Shown here: positions 53,132 to 62,298 of the stretch, in pieces
Layout of the letters: every line of letters starts with the position of its first letter
Numbering within the stretch: the first letter of the stretch is position 1
NCBI RefSeq assembly: GCF_000422885.1
Contig: NZ_AUGX01000001.1
Span: forward strand, 1-63,227
Reading direction: 5' to 3'
Length of the DNA stretch: 63,227 nucleotides
Source: Ottowia thiooxydans DSM 14619
Lineage (GTDB): Bacteria > Pseudomonadota > Gammaproteobacteria > Burkholderiales > Burkholderiaceae_C
Made by a program: the position numbers and the translations under genes
Notes under the pieces: generated by a model
Seen by the model: the letters and a program-made list of their open reading frames with translations, nothing else
Told to the model about the DNA's origin: nothing
Database searches by the model: none

Positions 53132-55165
53132 ATGAGTCAGACCCTTTCCGCTTCCACGCTGTTGGCGGTGCCCTTGGCCCCGCTGGTGGGTTCTGCGCTG
53201 GCGGGCATTCTTGGCACGGCGTTCGGTGGTAATCGCATTGGCCGTACGGCTTCGCATACAGCGACCATCCTGGGCGTTTTTGTGGCTCTCGTCATCTCTG
53301 TCATGACGCTGCAGAGCGTGGTCATGGATGGCGCGCATTTCAACGAAACGCTCTATGAGTGGATGGTTGTGGGCGGCCTGAAGATGGAGGTGGGCTTCCT
53401 GGTCGATAGCCTCACCGCCATGATGATGTGCGTCGTGACCTTTGTGTCGCTCATGGTGCACGTCTACACCATTGGCTATATGGCCGAAGACGACGGCTAC
53501 GACCGTTTCTTCTCCTATATCTCGCTCTTCACTTTCTCCATGCTGATGCTGGTGATGAGCAATAACTTCCTGCAGCTGTTCTTTGGCTGGGAAGCGGTGG
53601 GCTTGGTTTCCTATCTGCTGATTGGTTTCTGGCACAACCGGCCTAGTGCCACTTTCGCCAACATGAAGGCGTTCCTGGTCAACCGCGTGGGTGACTTTGG
53701 CTTTATTCTTGGTATTGGTCTGATCGCTGCTTTCGCCGGCACGCTGAGCTACAGCGAAACATTCGCCAAGGCGGCCGAACTCTCCGCCATGCAGCTTCCG
53801 GGCTCGAGCTGGCAATTGATCACGGTGATCTGCATCTGCCTGTTCATCGGGGCCATGGGCAAGTCTGCCCAGTTTCCGCTGCACGTATGGTTGCCTGATT
53901 CGATGGAAGGGCCAACCCCCATTTCCGCGCTGATTCACGCTGCCACCATGGTGACTGCCGGGATCTTCATGGTGGCTCGCATGTCGCCGCTGTTCGAGCT
54001 TTCCGACACTGCGCTTAACTTCATCCTCATCATTGGATCGATCACGGCACTGTTCATGGGCTTTCTGGGCATCATCCAGAATGACATCAAACGGGTGGTG
54101 GCGTATTCCACGCTTTCGCAGCTGGGTTACATGACGGTGGCGCTTGGTGCATCGGCCTACCAAGTAGGCGTGTTCCACCTGATGACGCATGCCTTCTTCA
54201 AGGCCTTGCTGTTCCTCGCGGCCGGTTCCGTCATCATGGGTCTACATCACAACCAGGACATCCGCTGGATGGGCGGTGTGCGCAAGTACATGCCAATCAC
54301 ATGGATCACGTTCCTGCTCGGTTCGCTGGCGTTGATCGGTACTCCTTTCTTCTCTGGTTTTTACTCCAAGGACGCCATCATTGAGGCGGTGCACGCCAGC
54401 CAGTTGCCGGCGGCCGGATTTGCATACTTCGCTGTCCTTGCAGGTGTTTTCGTCACGGCGTTCTATTCATTCCGTCTTTACTTCCTGGTTTTCCACGGTA
54501 AAGAGCGCTACGACCAGAACCCTGACGCACACCACGACGATCATCATGCTCATGACGATCACGGGCATCATGGCCACGACGAAAAGCCTCACGAGACGCC
54601 CTGGGTTGTTTGGTTGCCACTCGTGGCGCTGGCTATACCGTCGGTGTTCATTGGCGCCATCACCTTGATGCCCATGCTCTTTGGAGATTTTTTCAAAGGC
54701 GTAATTTATGTGGATGGCGCACGGCACGGCGCTATGGCTGAATTGGGTGAAGCCATTCACGGCTGGTTGCCTATGGCGCTCCACGGTTTCATGACGCCTC
54801 CGTTCTGGCTGGCCTTGGCTGGTGTCGCTCTGTCCTATTACATGTACATGATCAACCCGGCATTGCCTGCCCGGATTCAACGCATGTTCCAGCCTATCTA
54901 CACGCTGTTCGAGAACAAGTACTACCTGGACTGGTTCAATGAAAACGTGATCGCTCGGGGCGCACGCGTCCTTGGAACTGGCCTGTGGAAGGGCGGAGAC
55001 CGCGCGTTGATTGATGGCTTCTTCGTCAATGGATCGTGGAAGCTAGTGGGTTGGATTTCCGGCGTAGTGCGCCGGCTACAGACCGGTTATCTCTACCAGT
55101 ACGCGCTGGTGATGATCCTGGGTATCTTCGTGCTCATGACGTACTTCGTCTGGCTCAACAAATAA
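53132..55165 (+). CDS. nuoL: NADH-quinone oxidoreductase subunit L
   Basis: The 677-residue antiporter-like subunit has the lateral helix and the proton path motifs LFFGWEAVGLVSYLLIGFW, MGKSAQFPLHVWLPDSMEGP and THAFFKALLFLAAGSVIMGL. A His/Asp-rich cytoplasmic or periplasmic loop of about 28 residues (DAHHDDHHAHDDHGHHGHDE) lies near residue 470, absent from E. coli NuoL as I recall. It may bind metal. Confidence 0.97.
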   Translation: MSQTLSASTLLAVPLAPLVGSALAGILGTAFGGNRIGRTASHTATILGVFVALVISVMTLQSVVMDGAHFNETLYEWMVVGGLKMEVGFLVDSLTAMMMCVVTFVSLMVHVYTIGYMAEDDGYDRFFSYISLFTFSMLMLVMSNNFLQLFFGWEAVGLVSYLLIGFWHNRPSATFANMKAFLVNRVGDFGFILGIGLIAAFAGTLSYSETFAKAAELSAMQLPGSSWQLITVICICLFIGAMGKSAQFPLHVWLPDSMEGPTPISALIHAATMVTAGIFMVARMSPLFELSDTALNFILIIGSITALFMGFLGIIQNDIKRVVAYSTLSQLGYMTVALGASAYQVGVFHLMTHAFFKALLFLAAGSVIMGLHHNQDIRWMGGVRKYMPITWITFLLGSLALIGTPFFSGFYSKDAIIEAVHASQLPAAGFAYFAVLAGVFVTAFYSFRLYFLVFHGKERYDQNPDAHHDDHHAHDDHGHHGHDEKPHETPWVVWLPLVALAIPSVFIGAITLMPMLFGDFFKGVIYVDGARHGAMAELGEAIHGWLPMALHGFMTPPFWLALAGVALSYYMYMINPALPARIQRMFQPIYTLFENKYYLDWFNENVIARGARVLGTGLWKGGDRALIDGFFVNGSWKLVGWISGVVRRLQTGYLYQYALVMILGIFVLMTYFVWLNK

Positions 55166-55181
55166 TAGGAAAACCAAGAAA

Positions 55182-56657
55182 ATGGGTTGGTTGAGCCTTG
55201 CCATCTGGACGCCGATTGCGTTTGGCGTCGTGTTGCTGGCGTTCGGCCGGGAGAGTCAAGCGCAAATGGTGCGCTGGTTGGCTCTCATCGGATCGATCAT
55301 CAGTTTTGTAGTGACATTGCCGCTTTACTCGGGCTTCAAGCTCGGGACCGCTGCCATGCAGTTTGTCGAGAAGTCGCCCTGGATTGCGCGCTTCAATGTC
55401 AATTACCACTTGGGTGTGGACGGCATTTCCTTGTGGTTTGTGCTGCTCACGTCGTTTATCACCGTGGTCGTGGTCATCGCGGGATGGGAAGTCATTCAGC
55501 GCAAGGTCAACCAGTACATGGCGGCCTTCCTGATTCTCTCCGGCCTGATGATTGGTGTGTTTTCAGCGCTTGACGGCTTGCTGTTCTACGTGTTCTTCGA
55601 AGCCACGTTGATCCCGATGTACCTCATCATCGGTATTTGGGGCGGCCCGAACAAGATCTACGCTGCGTTCAAGTTCTTCTTGTACACGCTGCTCGGCTCG
55701 TTGCTGACGCTGGTGGCCTTCATTTATCTGTACACCCGCTCGGGCGGGAGTTTCGATATCTTGACCTGGCATGCCTTGCCGCTTTCGGGCACGGCGCAAA
55801 CCTTGATTTTCTTCGCGCTCTTCGCCGCTTTTGCGGTCAAGGTTCCCATGTGGCCGGTTCACACCTGGTTGCCTGATGTGCACGTGGAAGCGCCTACGGG
55901 TGGCTCCGCCGTACTGGCGGCGATCATGTTGAAATTGGGCGCGTACGGTTTCCTGCGCTTTTCCATGCCCATTGCGCCCGATGCTTCGCACGAATGGTCA
56001 GGGCTCATGATCACGCTTTCGTTAGTTGCCGTGATTTATGTAGGTCTGGTTGCGCTTGTGCAGCAGGACATGAAGAAGCTCGTGGCCTATTCGTCTGTGG
56101 CGCACATGGGTTTCGTCACACTCGGATTCTTCCTCTTCAATGACCTTGGCATCGCCGGCGGCCTGGTGCAGATGATCGCCCACGGCTTCGTTTCAGGTGC
56201 AATGTTCCTTTGTATCGGCGTTTTGTACGACCGTGTGCATTCGCGTGAGATTGCAGCGTATGGTGGGGTAGCCACTACCATGCCGCGCTTCACGGTATTC
56301 GCTTTGCTGTTCTTTATGGCCAACTGCGGCTTGCCGGGAACAGCGGGTTTCGTGGGTGAGTGGATGGTGATTCTGGGGGCAGTCAAGGCCAACTTCTGGC
56401 TTGGGCTTCTCGCAGCCACTGCGCTTATTTCGGGCGCTGCCTACACCTTGTGGATGTTCAAGCGGGTTTACTTTGGACCCGTCACCAACGATCACGTGCG
56501 CAACCTGAAAGATATCAATGCGCGCGAATTTGTCATGCTTAGTCTGCTGGCATTGGCGGTGTTGGGTATGGGTATCAATCCCAAACCTTTCACCGATGTG
56601 ATGGATGCGTCCGTCGCCAACCTGCTCAAGCAGGTGTCGGTTTCCAAACTGAATTGA
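55182..56657 (+). CDS. nuoM: NADH-quinone oxidoreductase subunit M
   Basis: The 491-residue antiporter-like subunit has YVFFEATLIPMYLIIGIWG, FAVKVPMWPVHTWLPDVHVE, APTGGSAVLAAIMLKLGAYG and AHMGFVTLGFFLFNDLGIAG, typical of NuoM/ND4. It forms the middle proton channel of the membrane arm. It follows nuoL by 16 bases. Confidence 0.98.
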   Translation: MGWLSLAIWTPIAFGVVLLAFGRESQAQMVRWLALIGSIISFVVTLPLYSGFKLGTAAMQFVEKSPWIARFNVNYHLGVDGISLWFVLLTSFITVVVVIAGWEVIQRKVNQYMAAFLILSGLMIGVFSALDGLLFYVFFEATLIPMYLIIGIWGGPNKIYAAFKFFLYTLLGSLLTLVAFIYLYTRSGGSFDILTWHALPLSGTAQTLIFFALFAAFAVKVPMWPVHTWLPDVHVEAPTGGSAVLAAIMLKLGAYGFLRFSMPIAPDASHEWSGLMITLSLVAVIYVGLVALVQQDMKKLVAYSSVAHMGFVTLGFFLFNDLGIAGGLVQMIAHGFVSGAMFLCIGVLYDRVHSREIAAYGGVATTMPRFTVFALLFFMANCGLPGTAGFVGEWMVILGAVKANFWLGLLAATALISGAAYTLWMFKRVYFGPVTNDHVRNLKDINAREFVMLSLLALAVLGMGINPKPFTDVMDASVANLLKQVSVSKLN

Positions 56658-56667
56658 GGACCAGGAG

Positions 56668-58155
56668 ATGATTGACGCATTCAGTTGGATTTCGATTTAT
56701 CCAGAGATCGTGTTGCTGGCGATGGCCTGCGTGATCGCCCTGGTTGATCTGCTGGACACCAGCGAGCGCCGGACAGCGACCTATATCCTGTCTGTTTTGA
56801 CCTTGCTCGTGTTGGCTGTGCTGACGGGGATTTACGCGTACGGCGGTCAGACCGTTTACGGCTTCGGCGGAATGGTGGTGAGCGATATGCTTGCCAACTG
56901 GCTCAAGTGCTTCGCTGCCTTGGCTAGCGCCGTGGCGCTCGTTTATGGTCGCACCTACATGCGTGAGCGCGGTGTTCTGCGCGGCGGTGAGTGGTTCGTG
57001 CTCAGCTTGTTGTCGTTGCTTGGCATCTTTGTGATGATTTCAGGCAATAACTTCCTGCTGATCTACCTGGGCCTTGAACTGCTGACGCTGGCGAGCTACG
57101 CCATGGTGGCGCTGCGCCGCGACCATACGGTGTCGGTAGAAGCGGCCATGAAGTATTTCGTATTGGGCGCGATGGCCTCAGGCTTCCTGCTTTATGGCTT
57201 GTCCATGCTGTACGGCGCTACGGGCACGCTTGATATCGGGTCTGTTTATAAGGCGGTGGCCTCTGGCCAGATTCGCCATCAGGTGCTGATTTTCGGTCTG
57301 GTGTTTGTCGTGGCCGGTTTGGCCTTCAAATTCGGCGTGGTGCCTTTCCACATGTGGATTCCAGACGTCTATCAAGGCGCTCCCACAGCCGTGACGCTGA
57401 CCATCGGTGCGGCACCGAAACTGGCTGCCTTCGCCATCGCCATTCGTCTGTTGGTGGAAGGCTTGCTGCCGCTGGCGTTCGATTGGCAACAGATGCTTGG
57501 CCTGCTGGCGGTTGCTTCACTTCTACTCGGTAACCTGGCGGCCATTGCACAAACCAATCTGAAGCGGATGCTGGCCTATTCGACGATTGCGCAAATGGGC
57601 TTCGTGCTGCTCGGCCTGACCGCAGGGGTGGTCAACGGTAATGCGCTGTCGGCCGCTAACGCCTACAGCTCGGCGATGTTCTACATCGTTACCTATGTTC
57701 TCACTACGCTTGCGACCTTCGGCATCATCATGCTGCTCTCCCGCGAAGGATTCGAGAGCGAAGAAATTGTGGACCTTGCTGGCCTGAACCAGCGCAGCCC
57801 GTTGTACGCCGGGATCATGGCGGTTTGCTTGTTCTCTCTGGCGGGCCTGCCTCCCATGGTTGGCTTCCAGGCGAAGCTGTCGGTGCTGCAGGCGCTGGTG
57901 AGCACCGGGCAGGCGGTCTACATTGGCTTGGCGGTGTTTTCCGTCATGGTCTCACTGATTGGCGCTTTCTACTACCTGCGGGTGGTGAAGGTAATGTACT
58001 TCGACGAACCCACGAGCGATTCACCCATTTCCGCACCGGCAGACATGCGCGCTTTGCTGTCGCTTAATGGCGCGCTGGTATTGGTGCTGGGTATTGTTCC
58101 AGGCGCTTTGATGACCCTGTGCGCGCGAGCGGTCGTGCAAATGCTGGGCACGTGA
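56668..58155 (+). CDS. nuoN: NADH-quinone oxidoreductase subunit N
   Basis: The 495-residue antiporter-like subunit has LLIYLGLELLTLASYAMVAL, FKFGVVPFHMWIPDVYQGAP and AGLPPMVGFQAKLSVLQAL, typical of NuoN/ND2. It is the last nuo gene. The 251 bases after it hold tandem GC-rich repeats. Confidence 0.98.
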   Translation: MIDAFSWISIYPEIVLLAMACVIALVDLLDTSERRTATYILSVLTLLVLAVLTGIYAYGGQTVYGFGGMVVSDMLANWLKCFAALASAVALVYGRTYMRERGVLRGGEWFVLSLLSLLGIFVMISGNNFLLIYLGLELLTLASYAMVALRRDHTVSVEAAMKYFVLGAMASGFLLYGLSMLYGATGTLDIGSVYKAVASGQIRHQVLIFGLVFVVAGLAFKFGVVPFHMWIPDVYQGAPTAVTLTIGAAPKLAAFAIAIRLLVEGLLPLAFDWQQMLGLLAVASLLLGNLAAIAQTNLKRMLAYSTIAQMGFVLLGLTAGVVNGNALSAANAYSSAMFYIVTYVLTTLATFGIIMLLSREGFESEEIVDLAGLNQRSPLYAGIMAVCLFSLAGLPPMVGFQAKLSVLQALVSTGQAVYIGLAVFSVMVSLIGAFYYLRVVKVMYFDEPTSDSPISAPADMRALLSLNGALVLVLGIVPGALMTLCARAVVQMLGT

Positions 58156-58166
58156 CACAATGAGCG

Positions 58167-58222
58167 CCCCCCTGAGTCGCTTACGCGCCTTCCCCCTGGG
58201 GGGGACGCACCTAGCGGCCTGG
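58167..58222 (+). repeat. GC-rich repeat, first tandem copy
   Basis: The 56-base unit begins CCCCCCTGAGTCGC and ends GCGGCCTGG. A second copy starts 69 bases later. The repeat may also stop transcription after nuoN, though no T run is seen. Confidence 0.8.
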
Positions 58223-58235
58223 AAACTATGAACTC

Positions 58236-58338
58236 CCCCCCTGAGTCGCTTACGCGCCTTCCCCCTGGGGGGACACACCTGGCGGCCTGGCAAAGCCAGT
58301 TCCGCGGGTGCACTGGCATGGCCTGCTCCGCGGCCTTT
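58236..58338 (+). repeat. GC-rich repeat, second and longer copy
   Basis: The left part repeats 58167-58222 nearly base for base. The right part (AAAGCCAG, CCGCGGGTGC, CCTGCTCCGCGGCC) is present again, inverted, at 368-420. The full unit is thus about 103 bases and dispersed in this genome. Confidence 0.75.
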
Positions 58339-58406
58339 GGCTTTCGAGCTGTTGCGGTGCGCTTTCGCTATTTATCACTGAGACGGTCTGAAGGGTTCGC
58401 GTAGGG

Positions 58407-58712
58407 ATGTCCCAAAGTCTTTCGATATGGCTGCTGATCCTGTTGGCTTTGGTGGCTGCCAATCTGCCTTTCGTGAACCAGCGTTTGCTGTCTGTTTTTC
58501 GTCTTCCGGGGGGGCACAAGTCCCTGGGGTGGCGCTTGGGTGAATTGATCGTCTTGTACTTTATTGTGGGTGGCGTTGGGATGTGGATGGAGCAGCGCGC
58601 TGGACAGTTGGCTCCGCAAGGTTGGGAATTCTTTGCCGTCACGGGCACCCTGTTCGTGACGTTGGCATTTCCGGGCTTTGTTTACCGCTATTTGGTGATG
58701 CGTGGCCGATAA
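58407..58712 (+). CDS. DUF2818-family membrane protein
   Basis: The 101-residue protein has three hydrophobic segments (LSIWLLILLALVAANLPFV, LIVLYFIVGGVGMWMEQ, GTLFVTLAFPGFVYRYLVMR), as in DUF2818. Genes of this family regularly follow nuoN in betaproteobacteria, hinting at a link with complex I, although no role is known. It lies downstream of the tandem repeats and 21 bases before the NUDIX gene. Confidence 0.9.
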   Translation: MSQSLSIWLLILLALVAANLPFVNQRLLSVFRLPGGHKSLGWRLGELIVLYFIVGGVGMWMEQRAGQLAPQGWEFFAVTGTLFVTLAFPGFVYRYLVMRGR

Positions 58713-58733
58713 CTCCATCGCCTGAAACTTGTC

Positions 58734-59345
58734 ATGAGTTCCGATCCGAAATTGCAGGAAACCAGAGTCAGCAGCTCAGAAGTGCTGCGCGGGGATTTTC
58801 TGCATGTTTTCCGGGACACCGTGAAACTCCCCGATGGCACACCGGCGTCTCGTGAATTCATCGTACACCCCGGCGCGGTGATGGTGATCCCCCTGATTGA
58901 ATCCGAGGATGGGACGGTGAGAGTGCTGATGGAGCGCCAGTTCCGGTATCCAGTGGGGAAGGTCATGATTGAGTTTCCCGCGGGAAAACTCGACAAGGGT
59001 GAGGCCCCATTGTCTTGTGCGCAGAGAGAGCTGCGAGAAGAAACGGGGTACACAGCGACCCACTGGGCGCGTGTGGGTCTGCTTCACCCGGGCATCTCTT
59101 ATTCCACGGAATTCATCGAAATCTGGTTCGCGCGAGGTCTTTCAGCCGGCGAGTCTCAGTTGGACGCTGGAGAGTTTTTAGAGGTTTTCAGCGCAACACC
59201 CCAGGAAATTTTCGATGGGTGCCGCAGTGGGTGGATTACCGATGGTAAAACCTTGGCGGGTGCGTTATGGTTGCAGAACGTCCTGTCGGGAGCCTGGCCG
59301 CTAGAGTGGCAGTCTCCAGATACGAACGACAAGGAGGCACCATGA
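58734..59345 (+). CDS. NUDIX hydrolase (ADP-ribose pyrophosphatase type)
   Basis: The 203-residue protein has the NUDIX box: GKLDKGEAPLSCAQRELREE followed by TGY. It has the upstream QFRYPVGKVMIEFPAGK typical of ADP-ribose pyrophosphatases. It probably hydrolyses ADP-ribose or related nucleoside diphosphate derivatives. It overlaps the DUF1178 gene by ATGA. Confidence 0.92.
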   Translation: MSSDPKLQETRVSSSEVLRGDFLHVFRDTVKLPDGTPASREFIVHPGAVMVIPLIESEDGTVRVLMERQFRYPVGKVMIEFPAGKLDKGEAPLSCAQRELREETGYTATHWARVGLLHPGISYSTEFIEIWFARGLSAGESQLDAGEFLEVFSATPQEIFDGCRSGWITDGKTLAGALWLQNVLSGAWPLEWQSPDTNDKEAP

Positions 59346-59821
59346 AAGTATTCGATCTGCAATGTGCCCATGGTCACGTGTTTGAGGGTTGGTTTGGGTC
59401 GGAAGATGATTTCCAACACCAGCTTTCCAGCCATTTGTTGGCCTGCCCGATGTGCAACGAGACTGCGGTCACCAAGTTGCCCAGCGCGCCGCGCTTGAAT
59501 TTTGGCGCAGTGGGCGCGGATTCCCCGCGACCCGAAGGCCCCAAAATTGCACCTGACGCAGGTGGAGCGGAGCCGGTTGCTTCTCTACCCCCAGCTGCGC
59601 TACAGGCGGCCTGGATGCAAATGGTGCGTCGTGTGGTGGCTAACACCGAAGATGTGGGCGAGCGCTTTGCGGAAGAGGCACGGCGCATTCATTACGGCGA
59701 AGCAGACGAGCGTGGTATCCGTGGGCAAGCTTCTCAGGAAGAAACAGCGGCTCTTCTGGACGAAGGCATCGCTGTGGTTCCTTTACCGGTGCCGCCCGGG
59801 TTTAAAGAAACACTGCAGTAA
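59342..59821 (+). CDS. DUF1178-family protein
   Basis: The 159-residue protein begins MKVFDLQCAHGHVFEGWFGS and has the CPMCNETAVTKLPSAP motif; its cysteines with the first Cys/His may bind zinc. The C-terminal segment ERFAEEARRIHYGEADERGI is typical of the family. The function is unknown. It is coupled to the NUDIX gene by ATGA overlap. Confidence 0.9.
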   Translation: MKVFDLQCAHGHVFEGWFGSEDDFQHQLSSHLLACPMCNETAVTKLPSAPRLNFGAVGADSPRPEGPKIAPDAGGAEPVASLPPAALQAAWMQMVRRVVANTEDVGERFAEEARRIHYGEADERGIRGQASQEETAALLDEGIAVVPLPVPPGFKETLQ

Positions 59822-59854
59822 AAGCAAAGCGCGCCCGAAGTCTCGGAGTACGCT

Positions 59855-60595
59855 CTAGGTGCAGCGTTTCAGCGGAGAGCTCACGTCATGAGACGCCACA
59901 ACTGCTCGAAGCGCCTCGGTATCTACGATGCGCACGTGGCGTTGTTTCACTTCCACCAGGCCTTCTTCTGCGAACTTGGAAAAGGCGCGACTGACCGTCT
60001 CAAGCTTGAGGCCAAGGTAGCTGCCAATTTCCTCGCGCGTCATGCGCAGGACGAGTTCTGATTGAGAAAAGCCTCGGGCGTGCAATCTTTGCACGAGGTT
60101 CAGCAGAAAAGTGGCCAGCCGCTCTTCAGCTCGCATGCTGCCCAGCAGCAACATGACACCATGCTCACGCACAATTTCCCGGCTCATGATTTTGTGCACG
60201 TGGCTTTGCAATGCCGGCACTTCGCGTGAGAGTTCTTCGATGCGTTCGAATGGCATTACGCAGACTTCGGCGTCTTCCAAGGCGATGGCATCGCAAGTGT
60301 GCTGGTCGCCCACAATGCCGTCCAACCCGATGATCTCTCCGGCCATCTGAAAGCCGGTGACTTGATCCCTGCCATCTTCAGTGGCAATGCACGTCTTGAA
60401 AAAGCCAGTGCGAATGGCGTACAGGGCTACAAAGCGCTCGCCGTTCGAAAACAGTGGAGCGCCTCGGCGGATCTTGCGACGCGTGGCCACGAGTTCGTCC
60501 AGCCTGCCCAAATCCCCGGCGGACAAGTCCATCGGCATACACAACTCTCGAAGGTTGCAGTTGGAGCACGCGACTTTGATGGCTTGAGGAGTCAT
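59855..60595 (-). CDS. fnr: Oxygen-responsive regulator Fnr
   Basis: The product is 246 residues from MTPQAIKVACSNCNLREL. Cys10, Cys13, Cys19 and Cys112 (AEVCVMPFE) match the four cluster ligands of FNR, so it should sense oxygen through a [4Fe-4S] cluster. The C-terminal helix-turn-helix has LKLETVSRAFSKF, with the E..SR contacts for FNR sites. A longer frame to 60748 would cover the divergent hemN promoter and the FNR box; I prefer the shorter start. It is convergent with the DUF1178 gene and divergent from hemN. Confidence 0.93.
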   Translation of the reverse strand: MTPQAIKVACSNCNLRELCMPMDLSAGDLGRLDELVATRRKIRRGAPLFSNGERFVALYAIRTGFFKTCIATEDGRDQVTGFQMAGEIIGLDGIVGDQHTCDAIALEDAEVCVMPFERIEELSREVPALQSHVHKIMSREIVREHGVMLLLGSMRAEERLATFLLNLVQRLHARGFSQSELVLRMTREEIGSYLGLKLETVSRAFSKFAEEGLVEVKQRHVRIVDTEALRAVVASHDVSSPLKRCT

Positions 60596-60706
60596 TTTTC
60601 CCGGCGGTATAACGCCTGACAGGCTGTGCCTTGAAATGGAAGTTTCATTGTAGGCCACGAACTGGATTTGACTTGCGGCAATTTCACTTCTGTGCGAGTA
60701 GGTATC

Positions 60707-60720
60707 TTGATCATCGTCAA
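60707..60720. promoter_or_regulatory. FNR-binding site between fnr and hemN
   Basis: TTGATCATCGTCAA matches the FNR consensus TTGAT-N4-ATCAA in nine of ten fixed positions. It lies 53 bases before the hemN start codon. A weaker match (TTGAC-N4-GGCAA) lies at 60668-60681. It could activate hemN under low oxygen and autoregulate fnr. Confidence 0.7.
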
Positions 60721-60773
60721 GGACATTCGCATTCGGGCGCGTCACCATTGCCGTTGCTGCAAAGGATGCTCAG

Positions 60774-62156
60774 ATGACTATCGCCACACCCGAATTACTT
60801 GAACGTTTTGACGTACCAGGCCCGCGCTACACCTCTTACCCCACAGCGGACCGGTTTGTTGAGGCGTTTGGTGAAGCACAGTACGTGCAGGCACTTGAGC
60901 AACGGCGTATGGGGCCCGCTGCATTGGCGCTGCCACTCTCCCTTTACGTACACATTCCGTTTTGTGAGTCTCTTTGCTATTACTGCGCCTGCAACAAGAT
61001 TATTACCAAGCACCATGAGCGTGGTGCGCCCTATCTGCGCTACCTGGCTCGTGAGGTGGAGTTGCATGTCAACCGCATAGGCACCGGCGTGAGTGTCAGT
61101 CAATTGCATCTGGGAGGTGGTTCGCCCACTTTCCTGAATGATGATGAGTTGGGCGAGCTGATGGGTATGTTGCGCCGAAACTTTAATCTGGTGCCTGGAG
61201 GTGAGTACTCTATTGAGATTGACCCGCGAACCGTAGACGAGCAGAGGCTGCAGACCCTGTCCCGCCTGGGCTTCAATCGTCTCTCCTTCGGTGTGCAGGA
61301 TTTTGATCCGCAGGTGCAAAAGGCTGTGCACCGCACACAGCCTGCGGAACAGGTGTTTGCACTGGTGGATGCGGCCAGACGCATTGGTTTTGAGTCGATT
61401 AACGTCGATCTGATTTATGGCCTCCCCAAGCAGACCCCTACGTCGTTCAATCGCACGCTGGAGCAGGTGGCAGAGCTCCGGCCCGACCGCATCGCCTTAT
61501 ACGGATACGCGCATTTGCCCGAGCGCTTCAAGCCTCAGCGGCGAATCATTCCTATCGATTTGCCCGGCGCAGGCAACAAAGTGACGATGTTGTCGCGTGC
61601 ATTGGCTGCGTTTGAGGAAGCAGGGTATGTGTACGTGGGAATGGATCATTTCGCGCTGCCTAACGATGCCTTGGCCGTGGCGAAACGCCAGGGGCGCCTA
61701 CATCGCAATTTTCAGGGTTACAGCACCCAGCCTGACTGTGACCTGATTGGTCTGGGGGTGTCGGCCATCGGCAAGGTCGGCGCTACTTACAGCCAGAATG
61801 CCAAGACCTTGGCGGAATATCAGGATGCGCTGGATCACGGGCTCCTGCCGATTGCGCGAGGCCTGGCGGTCTCGCGTGACGATTTGATGCGACGCGCGGT
61901 CATCATGGCGCTCATGTGCCAGGGCCGGCTGCAGTTCGAGTCGATAGAAATCGCGCATCTGATCGATTTCAAGAAGACCTTTGCTGCCGAACTGGAGATC
62001 CTGGGAGACATGCAGGCGCAAGGGCTGGTAGAGTTGTCTGATACGGGCATCGAGGTGACGCCTATGGGGTGGTTCTTCGTACGCGGTGTGGCCATGGTGT
62101 TCGATAGATATCTGCAGGCTGATCGAACACGGGCGCGCTTTTCGAAGATCATCTGA
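60774..62156 (+). CDS. hemN: Oxygen-independent coproporphyrinogen III oxidase
   Basis: The 460-residue radical-SAM enzyme converts coproporphyrinogen III to protoporphyrinogen IX without oxygen. It has VPGPRYTSYPTADRF, the radical-SAM cysteines in CESLCYYCACNKI, and HLGGGSPTFLN and YGLPKQTPTSF. Length is normal for HemN. A likely FNR site in the divergent region fits induction at low oxygen. Confidence 0.97.
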   Translation: MTIATPELLERFDVPGPRYTSYPTADRFVEAFGEAQYVQALEQRRMGPAALALPLSLYVHIPFCESLCYYCACNKIITKHHERGAPYLRYLAREVELHVNRIGTGVSVSQLHLGGGSPTFLNDDELGELMGMLRRNFNLVPGGEYSIEIDPRTVDEQRLQTLSRLGFNRLSFGVQDFDPQVQKAVHRTQPAEQVFALVDAARRIGFESINVDLIYGLPKQTPTSFNRTLEQVAELRPDRIALYGYAHLPERFKPQRRIIPIDLPGAGNKVTMLSRALAAFEEAGYVYVGMDHFALPNDALAVAKRQGRLHRNFQGYSTQPDCDLIGLGVSAIGKVGATYSQNAKTLAEYQDALDHGLLPIARGLAVSRDDLMRRAVIMALMCQGRLQFESIEIAHLIDFKKTFAAELEILGDMQAQGLVELSDTGIEVTPMGWFFVRGVAMVFDRYLQADRTRARFSKII

Positions 62157-62298
62157 TGCTGGTGATCTATCGCATTGGTGATTCAAAGTAATCTGGCGTA
62201 GCTCGTCAACGCGTGCTTATGCCGTGTTCATGATCAACCTGGAGCCAAGCCTTTTTGCGTAGCGTTCTGTTGGCTCGTTCCTTCTATACAAACACTTC

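Noticed and set aside
53120-54190. 356-codon minus-strand frame across nuoL
   Set aside because: Antisense to conserved membrane segments of nuoL; the His/Arg-rich product is typical of shadows.
62157-62298. FNR site before the TauE/SafE-like gene
   Set aside because: Only a half site (GATCAA) is present; the other half does not match.
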